A stretch of 64,000 nucleotides of DNA, from positions 1 through 64,000 of the forward strand of contig JAKSRE010000001.1 of NCBI GenBank assembly GCA_024403775.1, given 5' to 3'. How positions within the stretch are numbered: the stretch's first letter is position 1; each line of letters begins with the position of its first letter. Position numbers and translations under genes: made by a program. Origin of the DNA: Clostridia bacterium (GTDB lineage: Bacteria > Bacillota > Clostridia > Saccharofermentanales > Saccharofermentanaceae). This document shows, piece by piece, positions 51,526 through 60,659 of this stretch. The notes below the pieces were generated by a model, which was not told the DNA's origin, did no database searches, and saw only the letters and a program-made list of their open reading frames with translations.

Positions 51526-53250
51526 TTAGTTGTAATACTGGAATGGATCAATTGTGTACTCAGTCTCAAGTGGTACAATCTTTCCTGCGTTTACCTTGTA
51601 AGTTGGATCTACACAATATGGAATATTGATGAAGCCACCACCATTTCTACGCTCAATAATGCTACATGTGATTCTTCCGTAGAAGCTACAAGAATCACCA
51701 GTATTATATGTTATCTTTGACTTCTCACCTGGATTATCGTACAAACAGATATAAGCTTGGCAAATTGCTCCACCACTACCATCAAGTGGGAAATCAATTG
51801 TTACTCCACCCATACCCCATACTTTGAGATAAGGCTTAGGGCCATCCTTAGTTAAGATCTTACCAGTAACCTTGATAGTCTGTCCATTAGATACAACCAT
51901 ATTACACCAGTTGCTATCTAACTTAGTACCATTCTCAACACTTAATGTACCTGAAATAGTACCGCCAGAAAGAACATAAAATGTGTAATTACCCTTGCTC
52001 AAATCTAAACGAACTGTACCAGACAATGAGCCACTCTGAATCTGATAGGTTCCTGGCTTTACATAAAGCAATCCAGTGGCTTCATCCACAACATTATAAG
52101 CTGTCAATGCATCAAAACTTGTTACAGGAGTACCATTTGGAGTAGTTGATACGCCAAAAGAACTAGCCTGTGAACTAAGTGTAGGCAATGAATCACCAGA
52201 GAATGCTGCAATGTTCTTTGCTGATACATAATCAGCTGCCTGTGACAACAATGCTGACTGTATACTAGGAGTCTGATTATTAATCAAATTGTTCCAACTG
52301 TTCTGATATCCACCATTCGAGATTGAATTAGAGCCTGGGAATGTAACATCATTACTTCTATTTGAAGCAATATTTGTTACTGATGCCAACTGTCCCCACA
52401 TAGGCTCACTTGTGTTGTTAAATGTTGAGTTATAGAATACTACACTCTTGGCAACAATATTCTGATTTGCATTTGAATCAAAATTCTTAAGGGCGTTCTG
52501 TAAAGTACCGCTTGGTGATACAAAGAATACTGTTCCTTGTCCCAATAAGTTCAAACCAGCACCGTTACCTTTATCCCAACCTGAATTCTCACCCCAGAAA
52601 ATTACATCTCCATAAAACTTCTGACCTGAAGCTGGTGAGAAAGGCTTAGTAGCAACAAGATTTGAATAGATATTTGTACTACCGAGATTTGAGTTCATCG
52701 CACCTCTAACGAGCATTGTGTTATCAGTAGCACCACCATCATCCTTACCGATATTGAACTCACCAATAAGACCATCACCATCCATATTTACTGTATACTG
52801 GAAGTGATTTGCTTCTGTCTTAGGTACTGGAGGTGTAAGAACCATTCTAACCTTTGCAGTCTCACTACCAACCTGTGAAACAACATCAATTATTACCTTA
52901 CCACCTGCTCTTGAAAAGTCTGCATATGAAGATGAAGAAGATCCACCTGCAACACCAGGAACTGGAAGACCTGAGAATTCAAGATGTGCTTTTGCATCAG
53001 CCATCTTTCCAACTGTATCATCATCGATTGCCTGTACAACAATTGCATCCCAAATTGATTCGGCAACTGAAGTAGCGGTAAGCTGAACCTGACTCATCTT
53101 TGTATAATCATAATAATGAGTTCTGGTCATCTTTGTCATAGTCAAAGCTGAACTAATAAGTATAACAGCCAATGCAACAATCAATAAAACAAGAATGAGC
53201 ATTGCGCCTTGCTTGTTAGATTGATTTCTCTTCTTACGCAAAATAGTCAT
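51526..53250 (-). CDS. PilX/GspK-like large pilus-associated protein
   Basis: 575 residues from ATG 53250 (GGGGAG upstream). A basic leader ends NKQG and is followed by AMLILVLLIVALAVILISSA, a prepilin-like helix that lacks Glu5, as in GspK/PilX tip proteins. Residues 55-120 form a PilX-like start domain. The rest is Ser/Gly/Asn-rich and beta-repetitive (for example SGSLSGTVRLDL, SGGTISGTLSVENG), suggesting a beta-helix, with a few cysteines near the C-terminus (CQAYIC, CSFYGRITC). It may be the adhesive tip. It lies 11.5 kb from the other pilins but has the same promoter boxes. Confidence 0.82.
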   Translation of the reverse strand: MTILRKKRNQSNKQGAMLILVLLIVALAVILISSALTMTKMTRTHYYDYTKMSQVQLTATSVAESIWDAIVVQAIDDDTVGKMADAKAHLEFSGLPVPGVAGGSSSSSYADFSRAGGKVIIDVVSQVGSETAKVRMVLTPPVPKTEANHFQYTVNMDGDGLIGEFNIGKDDGGATDNTMLVRGAMNSNLGSTNIYSNLVATKPFSPASGQKFYGDVIFWGENSGWDKGNGAGLNLLGQGTVFFVSPSGTLQNALKNFDSNANQNIVAKSVVFYNSTFNNTSEPMWGQLASVTNIASNRSNDVTFPGSNSISNGGYQNSWNNLINNQTPSIQSALLSQAADYVSAKNIAAFSGDSLPTLSSQASSFGVSTTPNGTPVTSFDALTAYNVVDEATGLLYVKPGTYQIQSGSLSGTVRLDLSKGNYTFYVLSGGTISGTLSVENGTKLDSNWCNMVVSNGQTIKVTGKILTKDGPKPYLKVWGMGGVTIDFPLDGSGGAICQAYICLYDNPGEKSKITYNTGDSCSFYGRITCSIIERRNGGGFINIPYCVDPTYKVNAGKIVPLETEYTIDPFQYYN

Positions 53251-53333
53251 AAGCGTACTCCCCAATATTTAATTTACTAAATTTAAACTCCAAACACGAC
53301 TCCACAATTCTTCAATATGTAAAATCTAATGGT

Positions 53334-53387
53334 ATTGTACAGCATGTTCACATTTTTTTCAAGATTCAATATGTATTAATATCACAT
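53334..53387 (-). promoter_or_regulatory. Promoter of the PilX-like gene with pilin-type boxes
   Basis: TACAAT -10 (53334-53339); after 7 nt comes ATGTGAA (53347-53353), then TCTTGAA (53358-53364), TATTGAA (53365-53371) and ATGTGAT (53381-53387). Same words and similar phasing as the two short-pilin promoters. The predicted leader is about 77 nt. Confidence 0.55.
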
Positions 53388-53392
53388 TTTTT

Positions 53393-54406
53393 CTAAAGAT
53401 TTTCTTTTTCATTTTGTTCTTTTTTCGATAAACACTGAGGTTTTCCCTCTCTTCCGTAAATATCGTATTCTTTTTTCTTGCTTTCAACTAAGATCAAATC
53501 GCGAATTGTACACATTCTCTTCACAATTGAACCATAATATTGCCCTTCTTTGTTCTTTTTAACCTTATTTCGTACAAAGAACTTACCATGCTCGCCACAT
53601 TCATAAAGTGCATATGCTGATTTTTGAATTCTAAATGAAGAAATTAATGTCTTATTTTTGTTACCACAATAAGGACAGGTTCTATTCCATTTCTCCTTAT
53701 CTTCATATGCTTTGCTAATATTTTTATCAGGTGGTGTAGTTCTCGAGAAGGAACTCTTAACATCTGGATTGATTGTTGCCTTTGAACAAGCCTTCTTTAC
53801 TTCTTCAAAATCATAACCTTCAAATACTCTTCTCATAATAAGAGAAGTATAATACGCATCTGCGTATGCACTATGGAATTCCTCTTCCTTATCTATTTTG
53901 AAAAAATCTACAGCATATTCAACACTTCTCTGTCCAAACTCCTCATCAGCAAACAAAGAGAAGATTGGCTGCAAATCAAGATAGGAGATACCTATATTGG
54001 TGTCAAAGTCCATTAACTCAAGATTCAGCTTAAGCATATCAATATCACCACTGCCCCATGTAACAAGGATTGTATTCTCATCACAAAGGCTCATCAATTG
54101 ATTATAGGCTTCCTTGAACTTAATACCTTTTTTTAGATCCGCATCAGTCTTGTGAGTAATCTTTTTTACATGATAATGCAGAGTTCTGAAGAACTCTGGT
54201 TTTACATCAACTGATAACTTATCAGATATATAAAGAGTGTTATTCTCGTCAAATTTGAGTTTTACAGCACCAATTTCAATAATCTCGCCATTAAACTTAT
54301 GAGTATCAAACGGGTAATTCATTGTATGATAAGGCTGATTCCACTCTAAGTCGAATACTACAAATGATGTTTCTTTATCAATTTGTGGCGAAAACAAATT
54401 ACGCAT
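53393..54406 (-). CDS. DnaQ-like 3'-5' exonuclease with zinc-finger-like C-terminus
   Basis: 337 residues. Exo I motif FVVFDLEWNQP supplies Asp and Glu. IEIGAVKLKF follows; exo II region WGSGDIDMLKLN; exo III HSAYADAYYTSLI supplies His and Asp, so it is DEDDh type. A C-terminal part from about residue 235 has CPYCGNKNKTL and a later CGEHGKF, a probable zinc site. It may act on RNA or DNA. Start overlaps the YfhO-like stop by 8 nt, so both are co-expressed. Confidence 0.85.
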   Translation of the reverse strand: MRNLFSPQIDKETSFVVFDLEWNQPYHTMNYPFDTHKFNGEIIEIGAVKLKFDENNTLYISDKLSVDVKPEFFRTLHYHVKKITHKTDADLKKGIKFKEAYNQLMSLCDENTILVTWGSGDIDMLKLNLELMDFDTNIGISYLDLQPIFSLFADEEFGQRSVEYAVDFFKIDKEEEFHSAYADAYYTSLIMRRVFEGYDFEEVKKACSKATINPDVKSSFSRTTPPDKNISKAYEDKEKWNRTCPYCGNKNKTLISSFRIQKSAYALYECGEHGKFFVRNKVKKNKEGQYYGSIVKRMCTIRDLILVESKKKEYDIYGREGKPQCLSKKEQNEKENL

Positions 54407-57035
54407 TTTGAAATTTCATCTCTTCTTCCTTTGAGTCTACTATACCTCGACGGCGCGTACATACGACAAGTGCAAGTACTATAATCCAGGCACAGCCTTC
54501 GAGTATCACTGTTACAACCTGAACTCCACCACTATCAGAAATCCTGACAGTTTTACCATTAAGTTCAGCCGAGTCGACATCGAAAGCTATTTTACCACAG
54601 AAATCATATGTATCGTACCCTCTTAAATTAATACTGACACGTAAATCAGAATCAAAATCAGTATTAGTAATAACCCTGATCATCGCAGAATCAGAAAAAT
54701 TCGCAGTTCCGTCGCTGAACAGCTGGTTATATTCTTCTATTTTATTCTTGTCTACTATATAAAAACCTAAGCTAAATGAATTAACGCCCTCATTATTCAT
54801 TAAATCAACTTCAATCTGGAGCCCATACTCTTTAATTAAATTTACTATATCATCAATCTCATCCGTTATGTCTCTTACAAAAGGTCCACGCTCACTGGAA
54901 CCTCTCTCAAGAAAGCCTCTGGAATCAATGTTGGTTATCATCCAGTGACTCTTCTCATAATAATCTGAATATAAAATAATTCTACTATTCTCATCTATAT
55001 TCTTTCCATCAAAAGTAGCAATCAGCTTACCATAGTCTGAATCATTTATAGTGCAAATTCCGTCAATTCGATCCATGCATTCTGTATACATGGTAACGGG
55101 AACCATTTCTTCAAAAAGTGTGGAATCATCCTTTTCGCTATAGATAAGATTGGCCACTTCAAGAATATTCTTAGGCTCAAAATCAGAATAAGCAACTGTA
55201 GCAAATGAATTGTTATTTCCTTTTCCCAGAAGCATTATGTCATCAACTCCAGAAGAATCCAGAGAACTATCCGCTTTATTTATCGAAAGTGGGTTATTAC
55301 AGTAAACAGATGGAACAACGCTTGTCTTAAAATTGATATCTGTTACAAGCCAGAATTCGCAAACAAGGATTATTGCTAAAGCAGAGAACATCCATTTTCT
55401 GGAACTAAAAAAAGTAAAAATTAAATAGTAAGCTACTGGCAAAACCACACACAAAACGGGCTTAAGACTTGAAGAAACATCTCCGTCAAATAAGGCAGTA
55501 AACATAATTGAAATACAAACCAGTAATATTGTGGCCAGTTTTATACTGCTATTATCAGGTTCAAATAAGCCCAAAGCGACAATTAAGAGGAAACATAAAA
55601 GTGCATGTAAGAAAACAAATCTTACACTTCCAAGAACTGTTCCCATGTCAAAAATATTAGAAATAGCATCAAATGGTACAAAAGCATACCCAAGATTATA
55701 AGCAAATACCAAAACGCCTGCGCAGATTCTTCCAGTAACCGAAATTCTCTTATTAATAAAGAAACAAATAAGAAGTAACAGAGCTAATACCGACATATAC
55801 ATCGAAGGTACAAAAGTAAGGTTGGTATCTAATGCTGCACTTCCAAGTGAGCCTGATTCATAAATCTTGGAAATAGACAAAGTACCTTCAGGAATTGCTG
55901 TAGAACTTGCATCATATGTCAGATTTAGTCTGCTAAGTGGAAGAAATCTGTAAAGAAAATCTGGGAAAGTATATCTCATGGAGGAGCTTTTGAATGCTTC
56001 AGCAATAGATTTTGTCGGCTTAAGTTTTTGTAAGTAACTCATCCAGACAGGGAAAGACAAAAGTAAACCAGAAATAACAGACAATAATCCAAGTGAAGTT
56101 ACTCTAATATTGTCAGACAAACTCTTTTGCATAATAATTCCTGTGTATAGCATAAAAATCACTACAAAAGGAATTCCAAAAACGACACCGTATATTCCGC
56201 TTACGGCTAATCCAGCTATCGCAATCGCAAGAACCACTCCTAGATTAATAGAAGGCTTATATTGATACTTAAAGACTGCCCACATAACAAGTGGTAAAAC
56301 AATCACCAAATTCATAATTGATGAATTCTGGGCGAATACAATAACTAACGAAGACAAAGAATACATTAGAGAAATCAGTAATGCTTTGGAATCATTTAAC
56401 TTCATACAGTAGACAGCAAAGCAAAACATCGTCAATGAAGCTAAACCAAATCTTATCAGATACTCAGTAAGTATAAGTTTAAATGTCTTTGTCTCTAATT
56501 TCTCATATAAAGGCGCATTATCAGAAAAAGCGTTAAGTTCTGAATCATTTCGAGCAATAGAAATGTTTAAAGGATAAAATGGATCAAAATGCTCCTGGAA
56601 AGAATAAGACAAATTACCCTCACCTTTGGACGAAGAAAGGGCATCCTCCATATCATCAATAAGACCTCTTACAATTCCAGTGTTGAAAGTAGCGCTGCCA
56701 TAAATATGATTTCTCAAAACATTACCAAATGATTTAGCTTCTCGCTCTTCTTTAAGTCTTTCTTCCTCACTCTTAATGATATCAGATACTCCGGAAGTTT
56801 TTTCTGTAGAAGCATTTAATGTAAGCGTATCAACATATGAATTTATAGCACTAACTGAGATGCTTCCCATCAGTAAAACTGGAATAACAAAAGCAAGGAG
56901 CGGCATAATAAACCGCAAATATAATCGTCCTTTTATTTTTGTTACAGGCAAAACCTGAGGCATCGAGTTTTGTTCTTCCCTCGCTGCCTCAGTATTAATA
57001 ATCACATTATTTAGTTCCTGTGAACCTGCCTCCAT
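54399..57035 (-). CDS. YfhO-family polytopic membrane protein
   Basis: 878 residues. After a 35-residue cytoplasmic tail, a membrane helix (about 40-60), and an extracytoplasmic loop (65-190), there are roughly 11 further helices (to about 545), then a soluble extracytoplasmic domain (about 565-840) and a last helix (843-865). This layout matches the YfhO (GT-C-like) family, linked in other Firmicutes to glycosylation of lipoteichoic acid (family knowledge). Typical middle signature: EHFDPFYPLN and FLYRFLPLSRLNL. Substrate unknown. Confidence 0.82.
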   Translation of the reverse strand: MEAGSQELNNVIINTEAAREEQNSMPQVLPVTKIKGRLYLRFIMPLLAFVIPVLLMGSISVSAINSYVDTLTLNASTEKTSGVSDIIKSEEERLKEEREAKSFGNVLRNHIYGSATFNTGIVRGLIDDMEDALSSSKGEGNLSYSFQEHFDPFYPLNISIARNDSELNAFSDNAPLYEKLETKTFKLILTEYLIRFGLASLTMFCFAVYCMKLNDSKALLISLMYSLSSLVIVFAQNSSIMNLVIVLPLVMWAVFKYQYKPSINLGVVLAIAIAGLAVSGIYGVVFGIPFVVIFMLYTGIIMQKSLSDNIRVTSLGLLSVISGLLLSFPVWMSYLQKLKPTKSIAEAFKSSSMRYTFPDFLYRFLPLSRLNLTYDASSTAIPEGTLSISKIYESGSLGSAALDTNLTFVPSMYMSVLALLLLICFFINKRISVTGRICAGVLVFAYNLGYAFVPFDAISNIFDMGTVLGSVRFVFLHALLCFLLIVALGLFEPDNSSIKLATILLVCISIMFTALFDGDVSSSLKPVLCVVLPVAYYLIFTFFSSRKWMFSALAIILVCEFWLVTDINFKTSVVPSVYCNNPLSINKADSSLDSSGVDDIMLLGKGNNNSFATVAYSDFEPKNILEVANLIYSEKDDSTLFEEMVPVTMYTECMDRIDGICTINDSDYGKLIATFDGKNIDENSRIILYSDYYEKSHWMITNIDSRGFLERGSSERGPFVRDITDEIDDIVNLIKEYGLQIEVDLMNNEGVNSFSLGFYIVDKNKIEEYNQLFSDGTANFSDSAMIRVITNTDFDSDLRVSINLRGYDTYDFCGKIAFDVDSAELNGKTVRISDSGGVQVVTVILEGCAWIIVLALVVCTRRRGIVDSKEEEMKFQNA

Positions 57036-57055
57036 TTAAAGAATTCTCCAGAAAA

Positions 57056-57541
57056 TTACATTTCTACTGTAACTTTCTCCATTACCTGATCTTCGTATGG
57101 CTTATCCATTCTGTTGCGGTCAACATTAGCAATTTTGTCAACCTCTTCAATTCCGCTTATAACTTTACCAAAAGCAGCATACTGACCATCAAGATATGGT
57201 GCATCTTCGTGCATAATAAAGAACTGACTTCCAGCAGAATCAAATGACATAGCTCTAGCCATTGAGAGAACACCACGAGTGTGCTTCAAATCATTCTTTA
57301 CGCCATTAGCACTAAACTCACCCTTAATGTGATAACCAGGGCCACCCATTCCTGTACCATCTGGACAGCCGCCCTGAATCATAAATCCTGGAATAACGCG
57401 GTGGAAGATAAGTCCGTCATAAAAACCTTTGTTAATTAAGCTTACAAAGTTATCTACTGAAATAGGTGCGATATCTGGATAAAGCTCAGCTTTAATCTCG
57501 CCGCCATTTTTAATCTTAATTGTTACGATTGGATTTGACAT
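57056..57541 (-). CDS. Cyclophilin-type peptidyl-prolyl isomerase
   Basis: 161 residues from ATG 57541 (GGAGAATAATT upstream). No signal peptide, so cytoplasmic. FHRVIPGFMIQGGCPDGTGMGGPGYHIKGE carries the catalytic Arg and the substrate loop, shown here over its key parts FHRVI, FMIQGG and GTGGPGY-like. SAGSQFFIMHEDAPYLDGQYAAFG is also intact in pattern. A TTGTATAAT element (57572-57580, minus strand) is a likely -10 region. It lies 20 nt before the YfhO-like gene and may be co-transcribed. Confidence 0.93.
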   Translation of the reverse strand: MSNPIVTIKIKNGGEIKAELYPDIAPISVDNFVSLINKGFYDGLIFHRVIPGFMIQGGCPDGTGMGGPGYHIKGEFSANGVKNDLKHTRGVLSMARAMSFDSAGSQFFIMHEDAPYLDGQYAAFGKVISGIEEVDKIANVDRNRMDKPYEDQVMEKVTVEM

Positions 57542-57597
57542 AATTATTCTCCTTAAAGTATATGTTAACGTATTATACAATATAAACTCGATTATTT

Positions 57598-60546
57598 CTA
57601 TTCAGCTCCATATAGAAGCACAGCCTCAGAATATAAATTAATTCCTCTGTTCATATTAGGGTGAATCCAGTCAACCAGATAATCACTTTGAGGATAATTC
57701 AAAATACATTCTTCTATCACAGGATTTGGATTTATATAGATAAATCCCTGCTCACTACAATATTTCTCAAGTGCCTGCGAGAAATCAGTGTTCTTATCTT
57801 TAATCTCATCGTAGGAAACATTTATGAACGGATCATTTTCAAAAGATATCCATGGTGCGATATAAACTATCTCTGCTTCACTGTTTAAAGAAAGAATATA
57901 AGAACTAACAGCATCTATTCTTCTTATATATTCTTCAGAAGAAGTAGCGCAGATATCGGGATTATTATACCTTATATCATTAGTTCCTACTGCAATCACA
58001 AAGAGAGACTCGTTTTTAATGTCTGTTTCTTTAAGAAGTTCAAACACCTGACTTACTGTATATCCACCTCTTGCGACATTTACTATTTCACCTGAAATCA
58101 GATTTTCGACAGGTTCATACCAAGGATAACCAAAGTTATTGGAACCGCAGGTAATAGAATCTCCAATAAAGCATACACCATCTGCTTCAACAAGCTTTTT
58201 ATACAAAAGGCCTTCCATCATAGGTTCAGTAATATCAAGAGGTGCAGCCTTTTCCCTTAAATATCCATTACTATCGAAATAGAATCGCTCACGGGAAGCA
58301 TTAATATCTATATCCACTCCCAAAACCACAGATGTAATATGCTTTTGAACTTCTTCTACTCTTTCCATATCATACGTGGTAATAGTGGACCTCACATCTG
58401 GATTATTTACAATATCATAAATAGGAATTGGTCTATAGTTACTGTCAGAACCAGCAGTAACCCACATTGGAATAATCGATCCTCCTACGATTGATTTTGA
58501 TCCTCTGTCAATGTATACCTCTGTTAATATAGAACAGTCGCCATTATACTCACGGAAAATATTAGCGTAATTTCCAGGACAATATCCAATAAAAACATTT
58601 CTTCCATCAACAGAGTCAACCAAAGCTGGCTGAACAGAATGCGTATGGTCAGCCAGAATTATATCTGCACCAAGCTCAACAAAATAGTCACACCAGGAAG
58701 TCTGATAGTAATCAGGATAATCTTTAAACTGCGTTCCCATATGTGGAAGAACAACAATAAAATCAGGATTCATACTCTTTGCCAATTCGAAGTCAGCCTT
58801 AATTCTTTCCTTAACTTCGTCATAATATTCACTGTCAGGTGCAACAAGTAGTGATGATAAGAAATTAAGTTCCCCCATCATTTCTGAATCTGTATGGTAA
58901 TTAAAATTAAATGTATAGGAAAGAATCGCAAAGGTCATTCCCTGATCCTCAATTATTTTTACACGGTTTGTTTCTTTATCAGATAAATCCCGATATGCAC
59001 CAACGTAATTGAGACCTAATTCGTCCAATACATCCATTGTTCTTAATGCACCTTCAAGGCCGCTGTCCATCAAATGATTATTGGCCAGAGTCACTAAATC
59101 AAATCCTGCATTCTGTATTGCCACAGCAAAACTGTCAGGAAAATTCAAATACAATTTCTTTCCATCACCGAAATTACTTTGAGAATAAGGTATTTTATCG
59201 CCACCCATTGGACCTTCAAATACACCAATTGCCAAATCAGCCGCTTCAATATACTTATGTGTATATTCAAACATATCATCAAAGCAGTATTCCGAACCTG
59301 TATATGCATTTTTGACCTGATCTTCAAGAAGAATTAAATCTCCCGCAAATAGAATTCTGTAACTATCTTCAAATTTATTACCAAGTTCATCGCTCATTAT
59401 CTGACAGGTATCATCAGCTGATTTATATGAAGCTTCAAAAGCATTAGGAGTAATAAACATCGAAATGTTCTGAATAACTAATATTAGAACAACTGAAATT
59501 AACAATGCAGAATAAACAAACACTTTATAAGTAAGTTTAGAAAAGTCAAAATCAAGAAAATCCTTGAGCCCTGAAGTCACCTCATCTACAGAAAGGACTG
59601 CCACAATGATAAATGTCAGAACAGCAAACAAAAAGACCATTGCCCAAGGAGTAAGAAAAAGCAAATGTTTGTAGCAGTATGAGAAGAAAAGCAAAACAAA
59701 GAAACGATGGATAAAGAAGACCGCAAAAGAATTACGTCCAGCTTTTGTCAGATATAGAATTTTTTTATCCGGCACACAGATAACAAGGCCAAAGATTATT
59801 GTTCCAGCTACAATCAATAAAATTAATCTGAAAAAAACCTCACTCGCACTCTGATATGCACCCATCGATACAACATTTAAGTCTAAATCATTTGTCGCCA
59901 AATATAATCCACTACCTAATCCAGCAAGTAACAATACTACTGCCGAGATAAAATCAGCTGTTTTTTTACGAACCGCAGCACGCAAAGAAATAATTTTCTG
60001 AGGAATCAAAAAGTAACCAGCAAGATAAAATGGAAAAAATGCAATTACTCTTCCAATAGCCAGAGTTCGATCAAGTTGAGCTATATAACCTACAACCAGA
60101 GAAGCAGCTATACTTAATGGAAGTACTAATCTCATTCGCTTTAATCGTGGAGATACAGCTCTCCAGATAAAAAGCGCCAACAGATACCAGCTACTATACA
60201 ACGGAAAAAATATATCAACATCATTATTCTGCAAAAAATTACATATTATGAATAATGCTTGAAGAACAAGATACGCTATGCCGATAAAAGTAAGATTCTT
60301 AATTCTGCTGTCGATATCTCTGTTAGCAACAAGTCTTCCAAAATATCCCGAAACAAAAACAAATACTGGCATATGGAAAACATAAATAAATGACCATATA
60401 ACTGAAAACAAAGATATAGACAAACCAGACAAAAGATCAGCATCAAGAACAAAATGTCCAAATACTACAAGCCAAATTAAGAGACCTTTAATATTGTCCC
60501 AAAAGAAAACTCGATTAGTGTTATTTTGTTCTAATTGTCGTCCCAT
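57598..60546 (-). CDS. Three-domain envelope protein: acyltransferase-3, CapA-like and SGNH domains
   Basis: About 982 residues from ATG 60546 (AAGGAGAG upstream). Residues 1-345: acyltransferase-3 type membrane domain, about ten helices, with NIKGLLIWLVVFGHFV near the N-terminus. After another helix (about 355-380), residues 395-690 resemble CapA/PgsA metallophosphatase-like proteins: LFAGDLILLEDQ, VFEGPMGGD, LANNHLMDSG, LPHMGTQ and LADHTHSVQP. Residues 785-982 are SGNH/GDSL: FIGDSITCGSN, VARGGYTV, AVGTNDIRYN and DWIHPNMNRG. An acyl group brought across the membrane could be placed on or removed from a wall polymer (inference). Confidence 0.85.
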   Translation of the reverse strand: MGRQLEQNNTNRVFFWDNIKGLLIWLVVFGHFVLDADLLSGLSISLFSVIWSFIYVFHMPVFVFVSGYFGRLVANRDIDSRIKNLTFIGIAYLVLQALFIICNFLQNNDVDIFFPLYSSWYLLALFIWRAVSPRLKRMRLVLPLSIAASLVVGYIAQLDRTLAIGRVIAFFPFYLAGYFLIPQKIISLRAAVRKKTADFISAVVLLLAGLGSGLYLATNDLDLNVVSMGAYQSASEVFFRLILLIVAGTIIFGLVICVPDKKILYLTKAGRNSFAVFFIHRFFVLLFFSYCYKHLLFLTPWAMVFLFAVLTFIIVAVLSVDEVTSGLKDFLDFDFSKLTYKVFVYSALLISVVLILVIQNISMFITPNAFEASYKSADDTCQIMSDELGNKFEDSYRILFAGDLILLEDQVKNAYTGSEYCFDDMFEYTHKYIEAADLAIGVFEGPMGGDKIPYSQSNFGDGKKLYLNFPDSFAVAIQNAGFDLVTLANNHLMDSGLEGALRTMDVLDELGLNYVGAYRDLSDKETNRVKIIEDQGMTFAILSYTFNFNYHTDSEMMGELNFLSSLLVAPDSEYYDEVKERIKADFELAKSMNPDFIVVLPHMGTQFKDYPDYYQTSWCDYFVELGADIILADHTHSVQPALVDSVDGRNVFIGYCPGNYANIFREYNGDCSILTEVYIDRGSKSIVGGSIIPMWVTAGSDSNYRPIPIYDIVNNPDVRSTITTYDMERVEEVQKHITSVVLGVDIDINASRERFYFDSNGYLREKAAPLDITEPMMEGLLYKKLVEADGVCFIGDSITCGSNNFGYPWYEPVENLISGEIVNVARGGYTVSQVFELLKETDIKNESLFVIAVGTNDIRYNNPDICATSSEEYIRRIDAVSSYILSLNSEAEIVYIAPWISFENDPFINVSYDEIKDKNTDFSQALEKYCSEQGFIYINPNPVIEECILNYPQSDYLVDWIHPNMNRGINLYSEAVLLYGAE

Positions 60547-60596
60547 TAATCTCTCCTTAATCTTCAACGATATCCTATAGTATACGACAAACTTTA

Positions 60597-60635
60597 AACA
60601 AAAAATATAGGACCGCCTCATTTGAGACAGTCCTA
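60597..60635 (-). terminator. Terminator of the SPFH/NfeD operon
   Basis: A 12-bp stem TAGGACTGTCTC / GAGGCGGTCCTA with two G-U pairs and loop AAAT, followed by TATTTTTTG on the minus strand, 25 nt after the stop. Confidence 0.88.
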
Positions 60636-60659
60636 CAAAATTTAAAACAGAACTAATTA

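Noticed and set aside
37657..53250. Competence (com) pseudopilus instead of type IV pilus
   Set aside because: PilT, PilM, PilN and PilO-like genes and many pilins fit a type IV pilus; ComGA-type operons are smaller and lack PilT and PilM.
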